This document shows positions 1 through 6,479 of a DNA stretch of 39,075 nt, in pieces. The stretch is from positions 1 through 39,075 of IMG/VR virus record IMGVR_UViG_3300023104_000003. The stretch is one strand, 5' to 3'. The stretch comes from a virus. The translations under genes and the position numbers were made by a program. The notes under the pieces were generated by a model. It was given only the letters and a program-made list of their open reading frames with translations, was not told where the DNA came from and searched no databases. The first letter of the stretch is position 1; every line of letters begins with the position of its first letter.

Positions 1-363
1 TTCTTCTTTACTTAAGTATCGTTTTATAAATCCTTTACTAAAAGCTTCCTCTATCAATGCTAATTCTTCAAATGAATACCCTGTTGATTTAGCTTGAATT
101 ATAGAATCAACCGTTCTTTGTTTTTCTGGAGATAATCCCTTTAACCCCTCGCCAAAAAAACTAAAAGATTCTGCCCAATAATCAGATTTACCGCCAATAG
201 TGTCTATTCCATCAAAAATATTTTTTTTAAGCTTTATCCCACAATTTGCAGCTACTATATTGCCAACAGCGCAAGCATTACAATCTACGTATTCAAGTGT
301 ATCATCTTGATAAGCCTTAACTAAAATGTTAACCGTTTTTTCGAATAATTCTTTATTTTTCAT
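1..363 (-). CDS. Hypothetical protein, 5' part of a gene that crosses the contig ends
   Basis: The ATG is at 363-361. The frame is open to base 1 and continues at 38948 to a TAA at 38838-38840, giving 157 residues once the ends are joined. The N-terminal third has a cysteine cluster (CNACAVGN, about residues 27-34), and the rest is helical and acidic. I do not recognise the family. A small metal-binding or disulphide site is possible but unproven. The unbroken frame across the junction is the best internal proof that the genome closes here. Confidence 0.85.
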   Translation of the reverse strand, partial: MKNKELFEKTVNILVKAYQDDTLEYVDCNACAVGNIVAANCGIKLKKNIFDGIDTIGGKSDYWAESFSFFGEGLKGLSPEKQRTVDSIIQAKSTGYSFEELALIEEAFSKGFIKRYLSKEE

Positions 364-401
364 TTTCGCTATTTTTAATCCAAACTAAATTGTCTGGCAC
401 C

Positions 402-436
402 TAAAAAAGTCGGCCTTATCCAAGTAACCGACTTAA
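402..436 (-). terminator. Rho-independent terminator after the tRNA-like gene
   Basis: The leftward transcript forms a 7-bp stem AAGTCGG/CCGACTT (434-428 with 413-407), followed by about six U. It lies between the tRNA-like gene at 482-617 and the junction-spanning gene. It closes the unit carrying the fibre and membrane-protein genes. Confidence 0.8.
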
Positions 437-481
437 TCGCTCTAAACATTTATGAAATACAATCCTCTCAAAAATTGTATG

Positions 482-617
482 CAGCAAGGACAGGAATCGA
501 ACCTGTAATTTGTGGATTGCAACAACTATATCTCAAATGGGCTTTTTACATTCCACACCCACGATGACTCTGTTGATATATTTTAATGCCGCGCGTCTAC
601 CATTCCGCCACCTTGCT
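482..617 (-). tRNA. tRNA-Leu-like gene, abnormally long (136 nt)
   Basis: Reading leftward, a perfect 7-bp acceptor stem (AGCAAGG with CCTTGCT) encloses a Leu-type D-arm (GGCGGAATGGTAGACGCG) and a perfect T-arm (ACAGG, loop TTCGATT, CCTGT). The base after the acceptor is G and no CCA is encoded. A bacterial tRNA-Leu is about 85-90 nt, so 45-50 nt are extra between the D- and T-arms. I could not fold a normal 5-bp anticodon stem there. That part instead contains a TGTGGA/TCCACA stem and a possible TATATC/GATATA pairing. It may be a tRNA with an insertion, an enlarged variable arm, or a tRNA-like RNA. Confidence 0.6.
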
Positions 618-623
618 ATTTTT

Positions 624-728
624 TTAACCAAATACAGCGATAAGACAAAATAAACCTATTGCCATTACCGATGTAGCGATTATTGCAACCTTGTTACCAA
701 ATATCGCTGTGTTTCCTATGTTGTTCAT
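624..728 (-). CDS. Small single-pass membrane protein, 34 aa
   Basis: The ATG is at 728-726 and the TAA at 626-624. After a short polar N-terminus, residues 14-33 form one hydrophobic helix (VAIIATSVMAIGLFCLIAVF). It is the last of a run of small membrane genes between the tail fibres and the tRNA-like gene. The role is unknown; lysis accessory or superinfection exclusion would fit the position. Confidence 0.6.
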   Translation of the reverse strand: MNNIGNTAIFGNKVAIIATSVMAIGLFCLIAVFG

Positions 729-757
729 AATTCAAATGTCAATATAATTTTTGATAC

Positions 758-1156
758 TTAACTATTTGTATTAGAATTGTTACTAAACTCTTTAAATTTT
801 CTATGATACCATTGGAAGCATTTTAACATACTCATCCATAAAGGGATTGCAACTATTAAAGATACTTCTGGCCTATTGAATATTTTATTGTTACTAAAGC
901 TGCCTAACAACCCTAAAATTGTAATTACTAAGCACCACATAAATAATACGCTCCAGTAATAAACATTATATTCTTTAACCCAATTTTTATAATATTCATC
1001 ATTACGAAAACAAGCATTTACTAAAGCGTGCCATAATCCAATATTTCCGTTCCCTGATCTGCTTGCATCTGCCGTAGAAATGAATCTGGCAACGTTATAA
1101 ACAACAGCCATCATTAATATTATTGAAGCTAAAAGGCACGTAGCTAGTATATCCAT
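758..1156 (-). CDS. Integral membrane protein, 132 aa, unknown function
   Basis: The ATG directly follows the TAA of the upstream gene. An N-terminal hydrophobic segment (about residues 3-24) and two more (about 65-87 and 97-112) suggest three membrane passes, with a Ser/Asn-rich C-terminal tail. I recognise no family. It belongs to a group of adjacent membrane genes (1892 to 624) that are probably co-transcribed with the tail fibres. A holin-like or envelope-modifying role is only a guess from position. Confidence 0.75.
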   Translation of the reverse strand: MDILATCLLASIILMMAVVYNVARFISTADASRSGNGNIGLWHALVNACFRNDEYYKNWVKEYNVYYWSVLFMWCLVITILGLLGSFSNNKIFNRPEVSLIVAIPLWMSMLKCFQWYHRKFKEFSNNSNTNS

Positions 1157-1558
1157 TTATTTAACCTCCCCATCATTAGTTGCTAGAAACTTAACAAGCA
1201 AATTTCTTGCCCACTTCTTAAATCCGAACTTAAACATTACATCTATTTCGCCTGCAATAAAAACGCTAAACAAAGAAGCGAAAAACAAATAAATTTCAAA
1301 CCCTTTTTTAAATGCTAAAAAGTCTCGCCAAAAGAAAACAGCTAAATAACACAAAGCCCCCGTAACAACTATTTGAATGATAACATCTCGCTTCTTTATA
1401 GTTTCATTCCTAGATTCTAAAGCTATACGCAAAAGAAAAGCCATAACTATAGCTAAGGCAGCCCCAGCGTGAGACATAGCGTCTTCGGTAGTTACACCAA
1501 AAAAAACAGCTTCTAAAGTAATGAAATTTGCAACTAACTTATTTATTGGTACGAGCAT
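1157..1558 (-). CDS. Integral membrane protein, 133 aa, holin-like topology
   Basis: The start lies inside the 3' end of the upstream gene (20-bp overlap) and the stop abuts the next ATG. Hydrophobic stretches near residues 31-46, 60-80 and 88-108 suggest three helices, followed by a charged C-terminus (KFGFKKWARN). Three helices with a basic tail are seen in some holins and in phage membrane proteins of unknown role. The true lysis cassette may instead be the one at 38750-37592, so I give no functional name. Confidence 0.75.
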   Translation of the reverse strand: MLVPINKLVANFITLEAVFFGVTTEDAMSHAGAALAIVMAFLLRIALESRNETIKKRDVIIQIVVTGALCYLAVFFWRDFLAFKKGFEIYLFFASLFSVFIAGEIDVMFKFGFKKWARNLLVKFLATNDGEVK

Positions 1559-1892
1559 CTTTTATAAGATCAAAAATTAAAGAAAAAACACATGCAATAC
1601 CTATACTAGCTATTTTAATCCTTATATCTGTATCAATTGACCAATAAGAAAGTAGTATAAATAAGTAGCTTGATATAAACGCTAATATACAAACTCCTAA
1701 GTATTTTTTGTCTATATCATCGTATAAAAAAAGCACTCCCATTGTGGAAGTGCCTAAGAATGCTATTGAAGCTGTAGTTAATGTTTTGACTAATCTTATA
1801 TCGGCAACATATCCCATAAACATAAATATCTGGCAACTTGAATACCAAATAAAGAATACTAATGCGATAATTGCAAACACATATCTTTTCAT
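1539..1892 (-). CDS. Integral membrane protein, 117 aa, four predicted helices
   Basis: The start is set at the ATG 1892-1890, which overlaps the upstream TAA as TAATG; a longer reading from 1934 would run into the upstream gene. Hydrophobic segments at about residues 5-25, 38-56, 66-83 and 92-108 fill most of the protein. A polar KDARTNK tail ends it. The family is not recognised. Translation is probably coupled to the upstream 55-aa gene. Confidence 0.75.
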   Translation of the reverse strand: MKRYVFAIIALVFFIWYSSCQIFMFMGYVADIRLVKTLTTASIAFLGTSTMGVLFLYDDIDKKYLGVCILAFISSYLFILLSYWSIDTDIRIKIASIGIACVFSLIFDLIKDARTNK

Positions 1893-2059
1893 TATCCTAC
1901 GAACGGATGAAATACCCACTCCCCACCATCGCAAGTATAATCTCCGTATTGGCCAGGTTCTAACTTAGGCTTACTTTTTCCTCCGCAAGTTTCTGGAATA
2001 TCTGCCGGATCAGTCGATGTTCCCATTTCCCCAATAGGGTCGTTTTCTTGATTTTTCAT
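1892..2059 (-). CDS. Small soluble protein, 55 aa, two Cys and Gly-rich
   Basis: The ATG is at 2059-2057 and the TAA overlaps the next ATG (TAATG). The sequence is acidic and proline-rich, with two cysteines (ETCGGK and DYTCDGG) and the ending GEWVFHPFVG. The spaced Cys and aromatic Gly-Glu-Trp ending resemble short phage tail or carbohydrate-binding add-ons, but I cannot name a family. It lies just downstream of the two exported fibre genes and may be part of that unit. Confidence 0.65.
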   Translation of the reverse strand: MKNQENDPIGEMGTSTDPADIPETCGGKSKPKLEPGQYGDYTCDGGEWVFHPFVG

Positions 2060-2072
2060 GTTGCTAATTTAG

Positions 2073-2588
2073 TTAAAATTTAATAATTAGAAAATCGAAC
2101 GTTATGTTGTTTACACCAACATTCAATACGTTCAAAAAGTTAACTGTAAATGTTGTTGCTGTTTTATTACTTATCCAGCTGATTACCGCTGCTCCTGCAG
2201 AAGTGGGTTGTACATAAACCTGCGCAGGAACAAAGCCTAATCCATGATTAACAACGTATGCAGTTTTAAGCAACTCTCCATTAAATACAGCACTACCTTT
2301 AATAGTATTACTATTAGGCATCCTTAACCATCTGCCCGTAGTTATAGTAGATACCTTAACAACCGTTAAACCATCATCAGAAACGGTACTTGCATCATTC
2401 CAAGCGTAAACCCCACCATTACCATCCGTAACAGTATTTTGGCCTTGAACTAAAACCTGAACACCTTGAACGCCACCTTGTAAACGCAAATCAGCAACCG
2501 TTCCAAATTGTTTACTTGCAACTGGAGAAGTTTGTGCGATAACTGTAATGCTCCAAAAAAGGGCTAAAAATAGAATTAATTTTTTCAT
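2073..2588 (-). CDS. Exported tail-fibre-like protein, 171 aa
   Basis: Residues 1-18 form a signal peptide (MKK, hydrophobic core, VIA then QT), with likely cleavage before Gln-Thr. Residues about 50-95 match the Bacteroidota phage-fibre pattern DGNGGVYAWNDAST with GRWLRM. The C-terminal 60 residues (NHGLGFVPAQVYVQP to FDFLIIKF) form a beta-rich domain that resembles the end of the next fibre gene. It sits 2 bp after that gene. The likely role is a receptor-binding fibre tip or accessory fibre. The signal peptide is unusual for a virion component. Confidence 0.75.
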   Translation of the reverse strand: MKKLILFLALFWSITVIAQTSPVASKQFGTVADLRLQGGVQGVQVLVQGQNTVTDGNGGVYAWNDASTVSDDGLTVVKVSTITTGRWLRMPNSNTIKGSAVFNGELLKTAYVVNHGLGFVPAQVYVQPTSAGAAVISWISNKTATTFTVNFLNVLNVGVNNITFDFLIIKF

Positions 2589-2590
2589 AG

Positions 2591-3832
2591 TTATTGTTTT
2601 ATTGAAACGGAATATAAAAGATTGTTAGTTCCTGTTGGTGGCGCAACACTATAGTTTACATAGATATTTGTACTATCTAAAGACACGTAAGTTACCCCAG
2701 CACTAGCAGGGTTGTTTGGTGTACAAACTACGTTGGCATTTGATGTTAACCCCGTAATACCATGAGGTATAGTAATTACCGTGCTTGAACCGTTACCGCT
2801 TGCGTTATATTTAGATTGTTTAGTTACGTCAATATTCCTAACCAAAGTATTTGCGTTCCCATCGTTAGCGGATGCGCGAGCCGAGCCATTAACATCAAGC
2901 ATAGCTCCGGGCGCTGTACTTTTGCCTATTGATAAAGAGCCGCCATCTGGCTGTATAAGTAAATCTTTCGCTAAAGTCTCTGCTGCGTTTGCCCCCTGTA
3001 TATACGGCAAAGCTTTAGCGTTAGCATTTAATATAACAGAACTGTTTTGCATAGGGTTATTTATTCCTAAGTTTTCGCCTACCCTTATTGGTAATGTTGT
3101 TATATTTCCAGCACTTGTAGCATCTTGAAAAGTAGTTCCTGAAGCTTTCCCCGTTACACTTATCGGCCATGTTCCGGTTGCGTTTGAGCCGTTCGTGTTG
3201 GCTTTCAAATTTAAAGCCGATTGTGTTGGATTTGATACGGGCTTTAAAACGTCACTCGTATTGTCTACATTACCTAAACTAACATCAAACTTATTAAGTA
3301 TTACCGCCCCTGTTTTTGCAGCTACAGAAGTAACAGGCGCAGCAGGTATAGCTGCTATAGCATCACTAACAGCCAAAGTACTAGGATAACTCGTGTTATT
3401 TGGGCTTGTTAGATTTGTTCGCTTATTTGAAATTTCTTCTAAGCCCATTACCGACCCCGTTCTAGTGTTTACTGATGTTACAGGCGCTACTGTTAAATAC
3501 CCCAATGGATTACTCATTAACGGATAATAAAAAGCATCATAATCGGTAGGCATAGCTTCAATCGCTCCTGTTCTTCCTTCAAAAGAAGTAACGCCGCCGA
3601 CTGTTGATCTTGGCACTTTAAAAACAACCCCGTTAACAATTGTCAAAACGCTATCTGTTAAAGTTCCATTAGCTATCCTAGGCATCCGTAAATTAGAACC
3701 GTTTAAAACTATTTTACCTGTCGGGCTATTACCTATTGTAATATCAGGATAGTTTAATTTGTAAGGTGTTTGCGCCCATCCTAACGATACGGTTAGCATG
3801 AGGATTAGTGTAAGTATGTGTGTTTTTTTCAT
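2591..3832 (-). CDS. Exported tail-fibre protein, 413 aa
   Basis: An N-terminal signal peptide ends in GWA before QT. Three repeats of a VTSxxxRTGxV/I motif occur (about residues 78, 118 and 167); the third leads into VSLGNVDNTSDVLKPVSNPT, a motif common in tail fibres. The C-terminal part carries a collagen-free beta domain (IPHGITG, then SVSIKQ) shared with the downstream 171-aa protein. The start overlaps the upstream stop as ATGA, giving coupling. The fibre assignment rests on the VTSV..TG repeats and the position after the tail genes. Confidence 0.8.
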   Translation of the reverse strand: MKKTHILTLILMLTVSLGWAQTPYKLNYPDITIGNSPTGKIVLNGSNLRMPRIANGTLTDSVLTIVNGVVFKVPRSTVGGVTSFEGRTGAIEAMPTDYDAFYYPLMSNPLGYLTVAPVTSVNTRTGSVMGLEEISNKRTNLTSPNNTSYPSTLAVSDAIAAIPAAPVTSVAAKTGAVILNKFDVSLGNVDNTSDVLKPVSNPTQSALNLKANTNGSNATGTWPISVTGKASGTTFQDATSAGNITTLPIRVGENLGINNPMQNSSVILNANAKALPYIQGANAAETLAKDLLIQPDGGSLSIGKSTAPGAMLDVNGSARASANDGNANTLVRNIDVTKQSKYNASGNGSSTVITIPHGITGLTSNANVVCTPNNPASAGVTYVSLDSTNIYVNYSVAPPTGTNNLLYSVSIKQ

Positions 3833-4512
3833 GTTGTATAGATTGGCGTGTTTGTGATTGATATAGTAGCGTTTCCACTAGGTTGACCTATTAATTCAAA
3901 AATATTTTGATCGAATGGGAAGCCTTCTGATAGTATTTGAGATCCATCCCCTTCCGTTTCGCTTGATGAATTGTAATATTTACCGATAGATGCCGAATAT
4001 ATTATTAAGCTTTCAGATTCAGGAGTTACCGTAAAATTTTCGTTTATCTTAAAACTATTAGTACCTGAAGAATCAATTGTTTGGGCTAAAAATATTGGCT
4101 CATCCCCTTCAACTCCCACCAAAACAACCTCAATATCTCCAGTACCTAAACCATCAATAACATTAGTTCGGTAATCATATCTGCCAATGCTACCATCATT
4201 CGTATAAACCGACCAAACAGGTTTACTAGGTATAACAGTATCTCCTTGATCGTTCGTACGCCCCACTAAAGATACCATACCATCTACTATATCTGATTCA
4301 GGAATAGTAAAGGAACGGTAAAGGGTGCTTGATCCACCATCAGCAATTAAGGCTTTAACTTGCCCCATGTATGGTATCTGCAAATCATCTGTTAACTCAA
4401 AAGGCTGATCGTATTTAAGTAAATTTAAAACTTGTATATCTGATTGGCTATCGGGATGCCTTAACATCATAACCATTAGCATTCTTAGTATTTCGTCTCT
4501 CGTTGGATTCAT
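3829..4512 (-). CDS. Tail-associated protein, 227 aa, unknown
   Basis: A short amphipathic N-terminus (DEILRMLMVMMLRHPDS) precedes a beta-rich body with many Gly, Thr and Ser. It lies between the collar-domain protein and the signal-peptide fibre and overlaps the latter by ATGA. The N-terminal helix with a beta C-terminus fits a fibre or baseplate adaptor. I do not recognise a named family. Confidence 0.7.
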   Translation of the reverse strand: MNPTRDEILRMLMVMMLRHPDSQSDIQVLNLLKYDQPFELTDDLQIPYMGQVKALIADGGSSTLYRSFTIPESDIVDGMVSLVGRTNDQGDTVIPSKPVWSVYTNDGSIGRYDYRTNVIDGLGTGDIEVVLVGVEGDEPIFLAQTIDSSGTNSFKINENFTVTPESESLIIYSASIGKYYNSSSETEGDGSQILSEGFPFDQNIFELIGQPSGNATISITNTPIYTT

Positions 4513-4514
4513 GG

Positions 4515-6116
4515 TTAAGCTATTTTAATTACGTAAACACAAACCAAACTTAAAGGCGTAAAAGGCAATGGAGTTCCAGAACCTAAATTAGCTGTTTTGC
4601 CTGTCTGTATTGGGTCATTGAACCCAACGCCCCCAACATTAGTTAAAGGTCTTCCAGAACCACCACCAACACGCCAAGATGATTCATTTGATTGACTAAC
4701 CATAATATCTACACCTTCTGCAGGTAAATTAACCTTGCCTATCGTTATGGTTGCGCTACCTTTATCAGTTCCTATCGTTATCGCATCTGCCCTATCCCAT
4801 CCAATCGGAAGCTTACCATCCATATTAGGCGTTCCGTTTGTCCCTGCTATTGCCCAATCTCTCCAAAGGCCATTACTTAGACCTAATCCAGTAGCTAAAT
4901 CGAAAGCATTAACTAAATCGCCTGCCTGAATCTCAAAGAAGAATACACCTGCGTTTTTAGCCAGATTCGGAGCAGGAAGAATAGGTAAAGGAATTGGAGC
5001 TTCATCCATTTGCTTCCATAACAGAAACAACATGCTTGCGTTTAGTCCTGCTCCACTAAAATAAACAGTTTCTGTGCCATCAAAAGCATAGCTAACATCT
5101 ATCGTATTTTTAGTTTCGTCAACATTCCAATTTGATACTATTTCTCCACCGTTGGGAGTAACACCGATACTCATTATAAAATCAATACCACTTTTATAAA
5201 GCACAATTTTCTCTAAAATTGAAAACGCTTTAAAAATGCCAGATGCGTTAAAAGCATTTGCGACACTTATATATCTTGTTACTTTTTGCACGGCTGTTAT
5301 TGTTTGTGTTAGTGACCCATCTGGCTCTGTATTATATCTTATAAATTCATTTGCTGCTGGCTCAATATCAATATTATATTCCCAAATAAAGGCGTAATCA
5401 GGATTAGGCTCTACTTCAGGTTCGGCTTCAGCAGCTATTTGATAATAAATACCATCGTAACTGATTTGATCGCATTGAGAAATGATATTGTATTTATCAA
5501 CTACCCAATTAGGTACCCCTTGCTGTCTCGTTCCTATTGTAAATGTAAACCTACGATATGCGACAGATGATAATTGGGTGTTGTTATGTTTTTGATCTAT
5601 AAAGCCATTACGGTCATTTTGTGGCCTGTAATTATGAATAGATGCGTGTAATCTAATTTGAAATTCAATACCAGTATCGAATACGCTTGAAAAATCATTG
5701 CGACTATTTTTATATTTAATCAGTAATGTTTCATCATCAAAGTCTTTAACCTCGAAAGGTTCTGAACCAAAATCTCCAAATATAGCTTCGTAAACTCCGT
5801 TAGGTAGGTTACTAAATGGATATGATAATTCGTAACAAATAAGATCAGGATATTCTAGAAACTGCAAATTCTTAGCTTGCCATGTTGCGGTATCAATTAC
5901 ATTTCCGTATTGATCTCTAAATTCTAAATCGTTTGGTACTTCATCAGCTACAACCTGTAGATATAAAATATCTGATTTTAACCACGTTTGAAAGTAACAA
6001 GCCGTTGTTTGATACCAGTTAAGCAAGTTAACATAATAGTTACCATCAAAACCTTTATTTAGGTTTGCATTGTCGATAAACCTTAACGGGTTGATGTCAG
6101 CTACTTGTATGCTCAT
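4515..6116 (-). CDS. Tail-tip/collar-domain protein, 533 aa
   Basis: The N-terminal two thirds are beta-rich with no recognised motif. The C-terminal 110 residues carry the signs of a tail-collar domain: KLPIGWDRAD, then ITIGKVNLPAEG, and a terminal PFTPLSLVCVYVIKIA that matches the usual PPY..L.YIIK ending. Collar domains cap fibres and often contact receptors. A TAnnTTTG box lies just upstream, so this gene may start the tail-fibre unit. The stop is 2 bp from the next ATG. Confidence 0.75.
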   Translation of the reverse strand: MSIQVADINPLRFIDNANLNKGFDGNYYVNLLNWYQTTACYFQTWLKSDILYLQVVADEVPNDLEFRDQYGNVIDTATWQAKNLQFLEYPDLICYELSYPFSNLPNGVYEAIFGDFGSEPFEVKDFDDETLLIKYKNSRNDFSSVFDTGIEFQIRLHASIHNYRPQNDRNGFIDQKHNNTQLSSVAYRRFTFTIGTRQQGVPNWVVDKYNIISQCDQISYDGIYYQIAAEAEPEVEPNPDYAFIWEYNIDIEPAANEFIRYNTEPDGSLTQTITAVQKVTRYISVANAFNASGIFKAFSILEKIVLYKSGIDFIMSIGVTPNGGEIVSNWNVDETKNTIDVSYAFDGTETVYFSGAGLNASMLFLLWKQMDEAPIPLPILPAPNLAKNAGVFFFEIQAGDLVNAFDLATGLGLSNGLWRDWAIAGTNGTPNMDGKLPIGWDRADAITIGTDKGSATITIGKVNLPAEGVDIMVSQSNESSWRVGGGSGRPLTNVGGVGFNDPIQTGKTANLGSGTPLPFTPLSLVCVYVIKIA

Positions 6117-6123
6117 GTTGTAG

Positions 6124-6131
6124 CAAATATA
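6124..6131 (-). promoter_or_regulatory. Bacteroidota-type -7 box before the collar gene
   Basis: Leftward TATATTTG matches TAnnTTTG fully. It lies 8 bp before the ATG at 6116, so a transcript from it would be almost leaderless. No clear TTG sits 19-23 bp upstream. It directly follows a terminator, which fits a unit start, but the spacing makes it less certain than the other boxes. Confidence 0.4.
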
Positions 6132-6145
6132 GTTAATGGGATTGA

Positions 6146-6183
6146 AATAAAAAAGCCTATTACTTCATCCGAAATAATAGGCT
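6146..6183 (-). terminator. Rho-independent terminator after tRNA
   Basis: The leftward RNA forms a perfect 9-bp stem AGCCTATTA/TAATAGGCT (6183-6175 with 6162-6154), followed by about six U. It ends the transcript carrying the tail genes and the tRNA at 6340. Confidence 0.85.
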
Positions 6184-6266
6184 AACAAAACAAACTATTA
6201 TGAATGAAAATGGAATTAGTTTAGATGCTCACTTTTACAACTTTGTGTTTTCACTTCCATTTTATT

Positions 6267-6340
6267 GCTGCCTGACAGGATTCGAACCCGCATCTGCTAA
6301 GTTATTAACTTTGCGTTTTACCAATTAAACTACTGGGCAA
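6267..6340 (-). tRNA. Degenerate tRNA gene, 74 nt
   Basis: It has the right length. Reading leftward the D-arm (GTAGTTTAATTGGTAAAACG) and T-arm (GCGGG, TTCGAAT, CCTGT) are clear. The anticodon arm reads CAAAG, loop TTAATAA, CTTAG: four of five pairs form (A.A mismatch) and the anticodon would be AAU (Ile AUU). AAU is rare in bacteria, which normally use GAU. The acceptor stem has only four or five pairs. It could be a decaying tRNA or a tRNA-like processing signal. The D-arm resembles tRNA-Asn. Confidence 0.6.
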
Positions 6341-6342
6341 TA

Positions 6343-6433
6343 AAGCCGATTCAATTTCACAACTGTAAGGCTTAAATCTAAATTAACGCTTTCAATGTCC
6401 CCACATTGAAATGTTGGGCTCTCTGTTCCAACA
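6343..6433 (-). other. Cluster of three hairpins between tail gene and tRNA
   Basis: This is in the 363-bp gene-free stretch 6117-6479. Two perfect hairpins abut without a spare base: TTTCAATGT/ACATTGAAA with loop CCCC (6390-6411) and TGTTGG/CCAACA (6412-6433). A third, AAGCC/GGCTT (6343-6373), reaches the tRNA. The sequence is symmetric, so the strand follows the surrounding transcript. It is possibly a 3'-UTR structure or tRNA-processing context; no known RNA family is recognised. Confidence 0.5.
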
Positions 6434-6479
6434 CTACGAATATCAATATTAATTTCCGAAACTCAAAGCAACATTACTG

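Noticed and set aside
482-617. tmRNA
   Set aside because: The D-arm is of the Leu tRNA type, and the gene is far shorter than tmRNA with no tag reading frame ending in Ala-Ala.
1708-1968. Rightward 86-codon frame opposite the membrane genes
   Set aside because: It lies wholly on the opposite strand of a coupled leftward gene and has no promoter or family resemblance.
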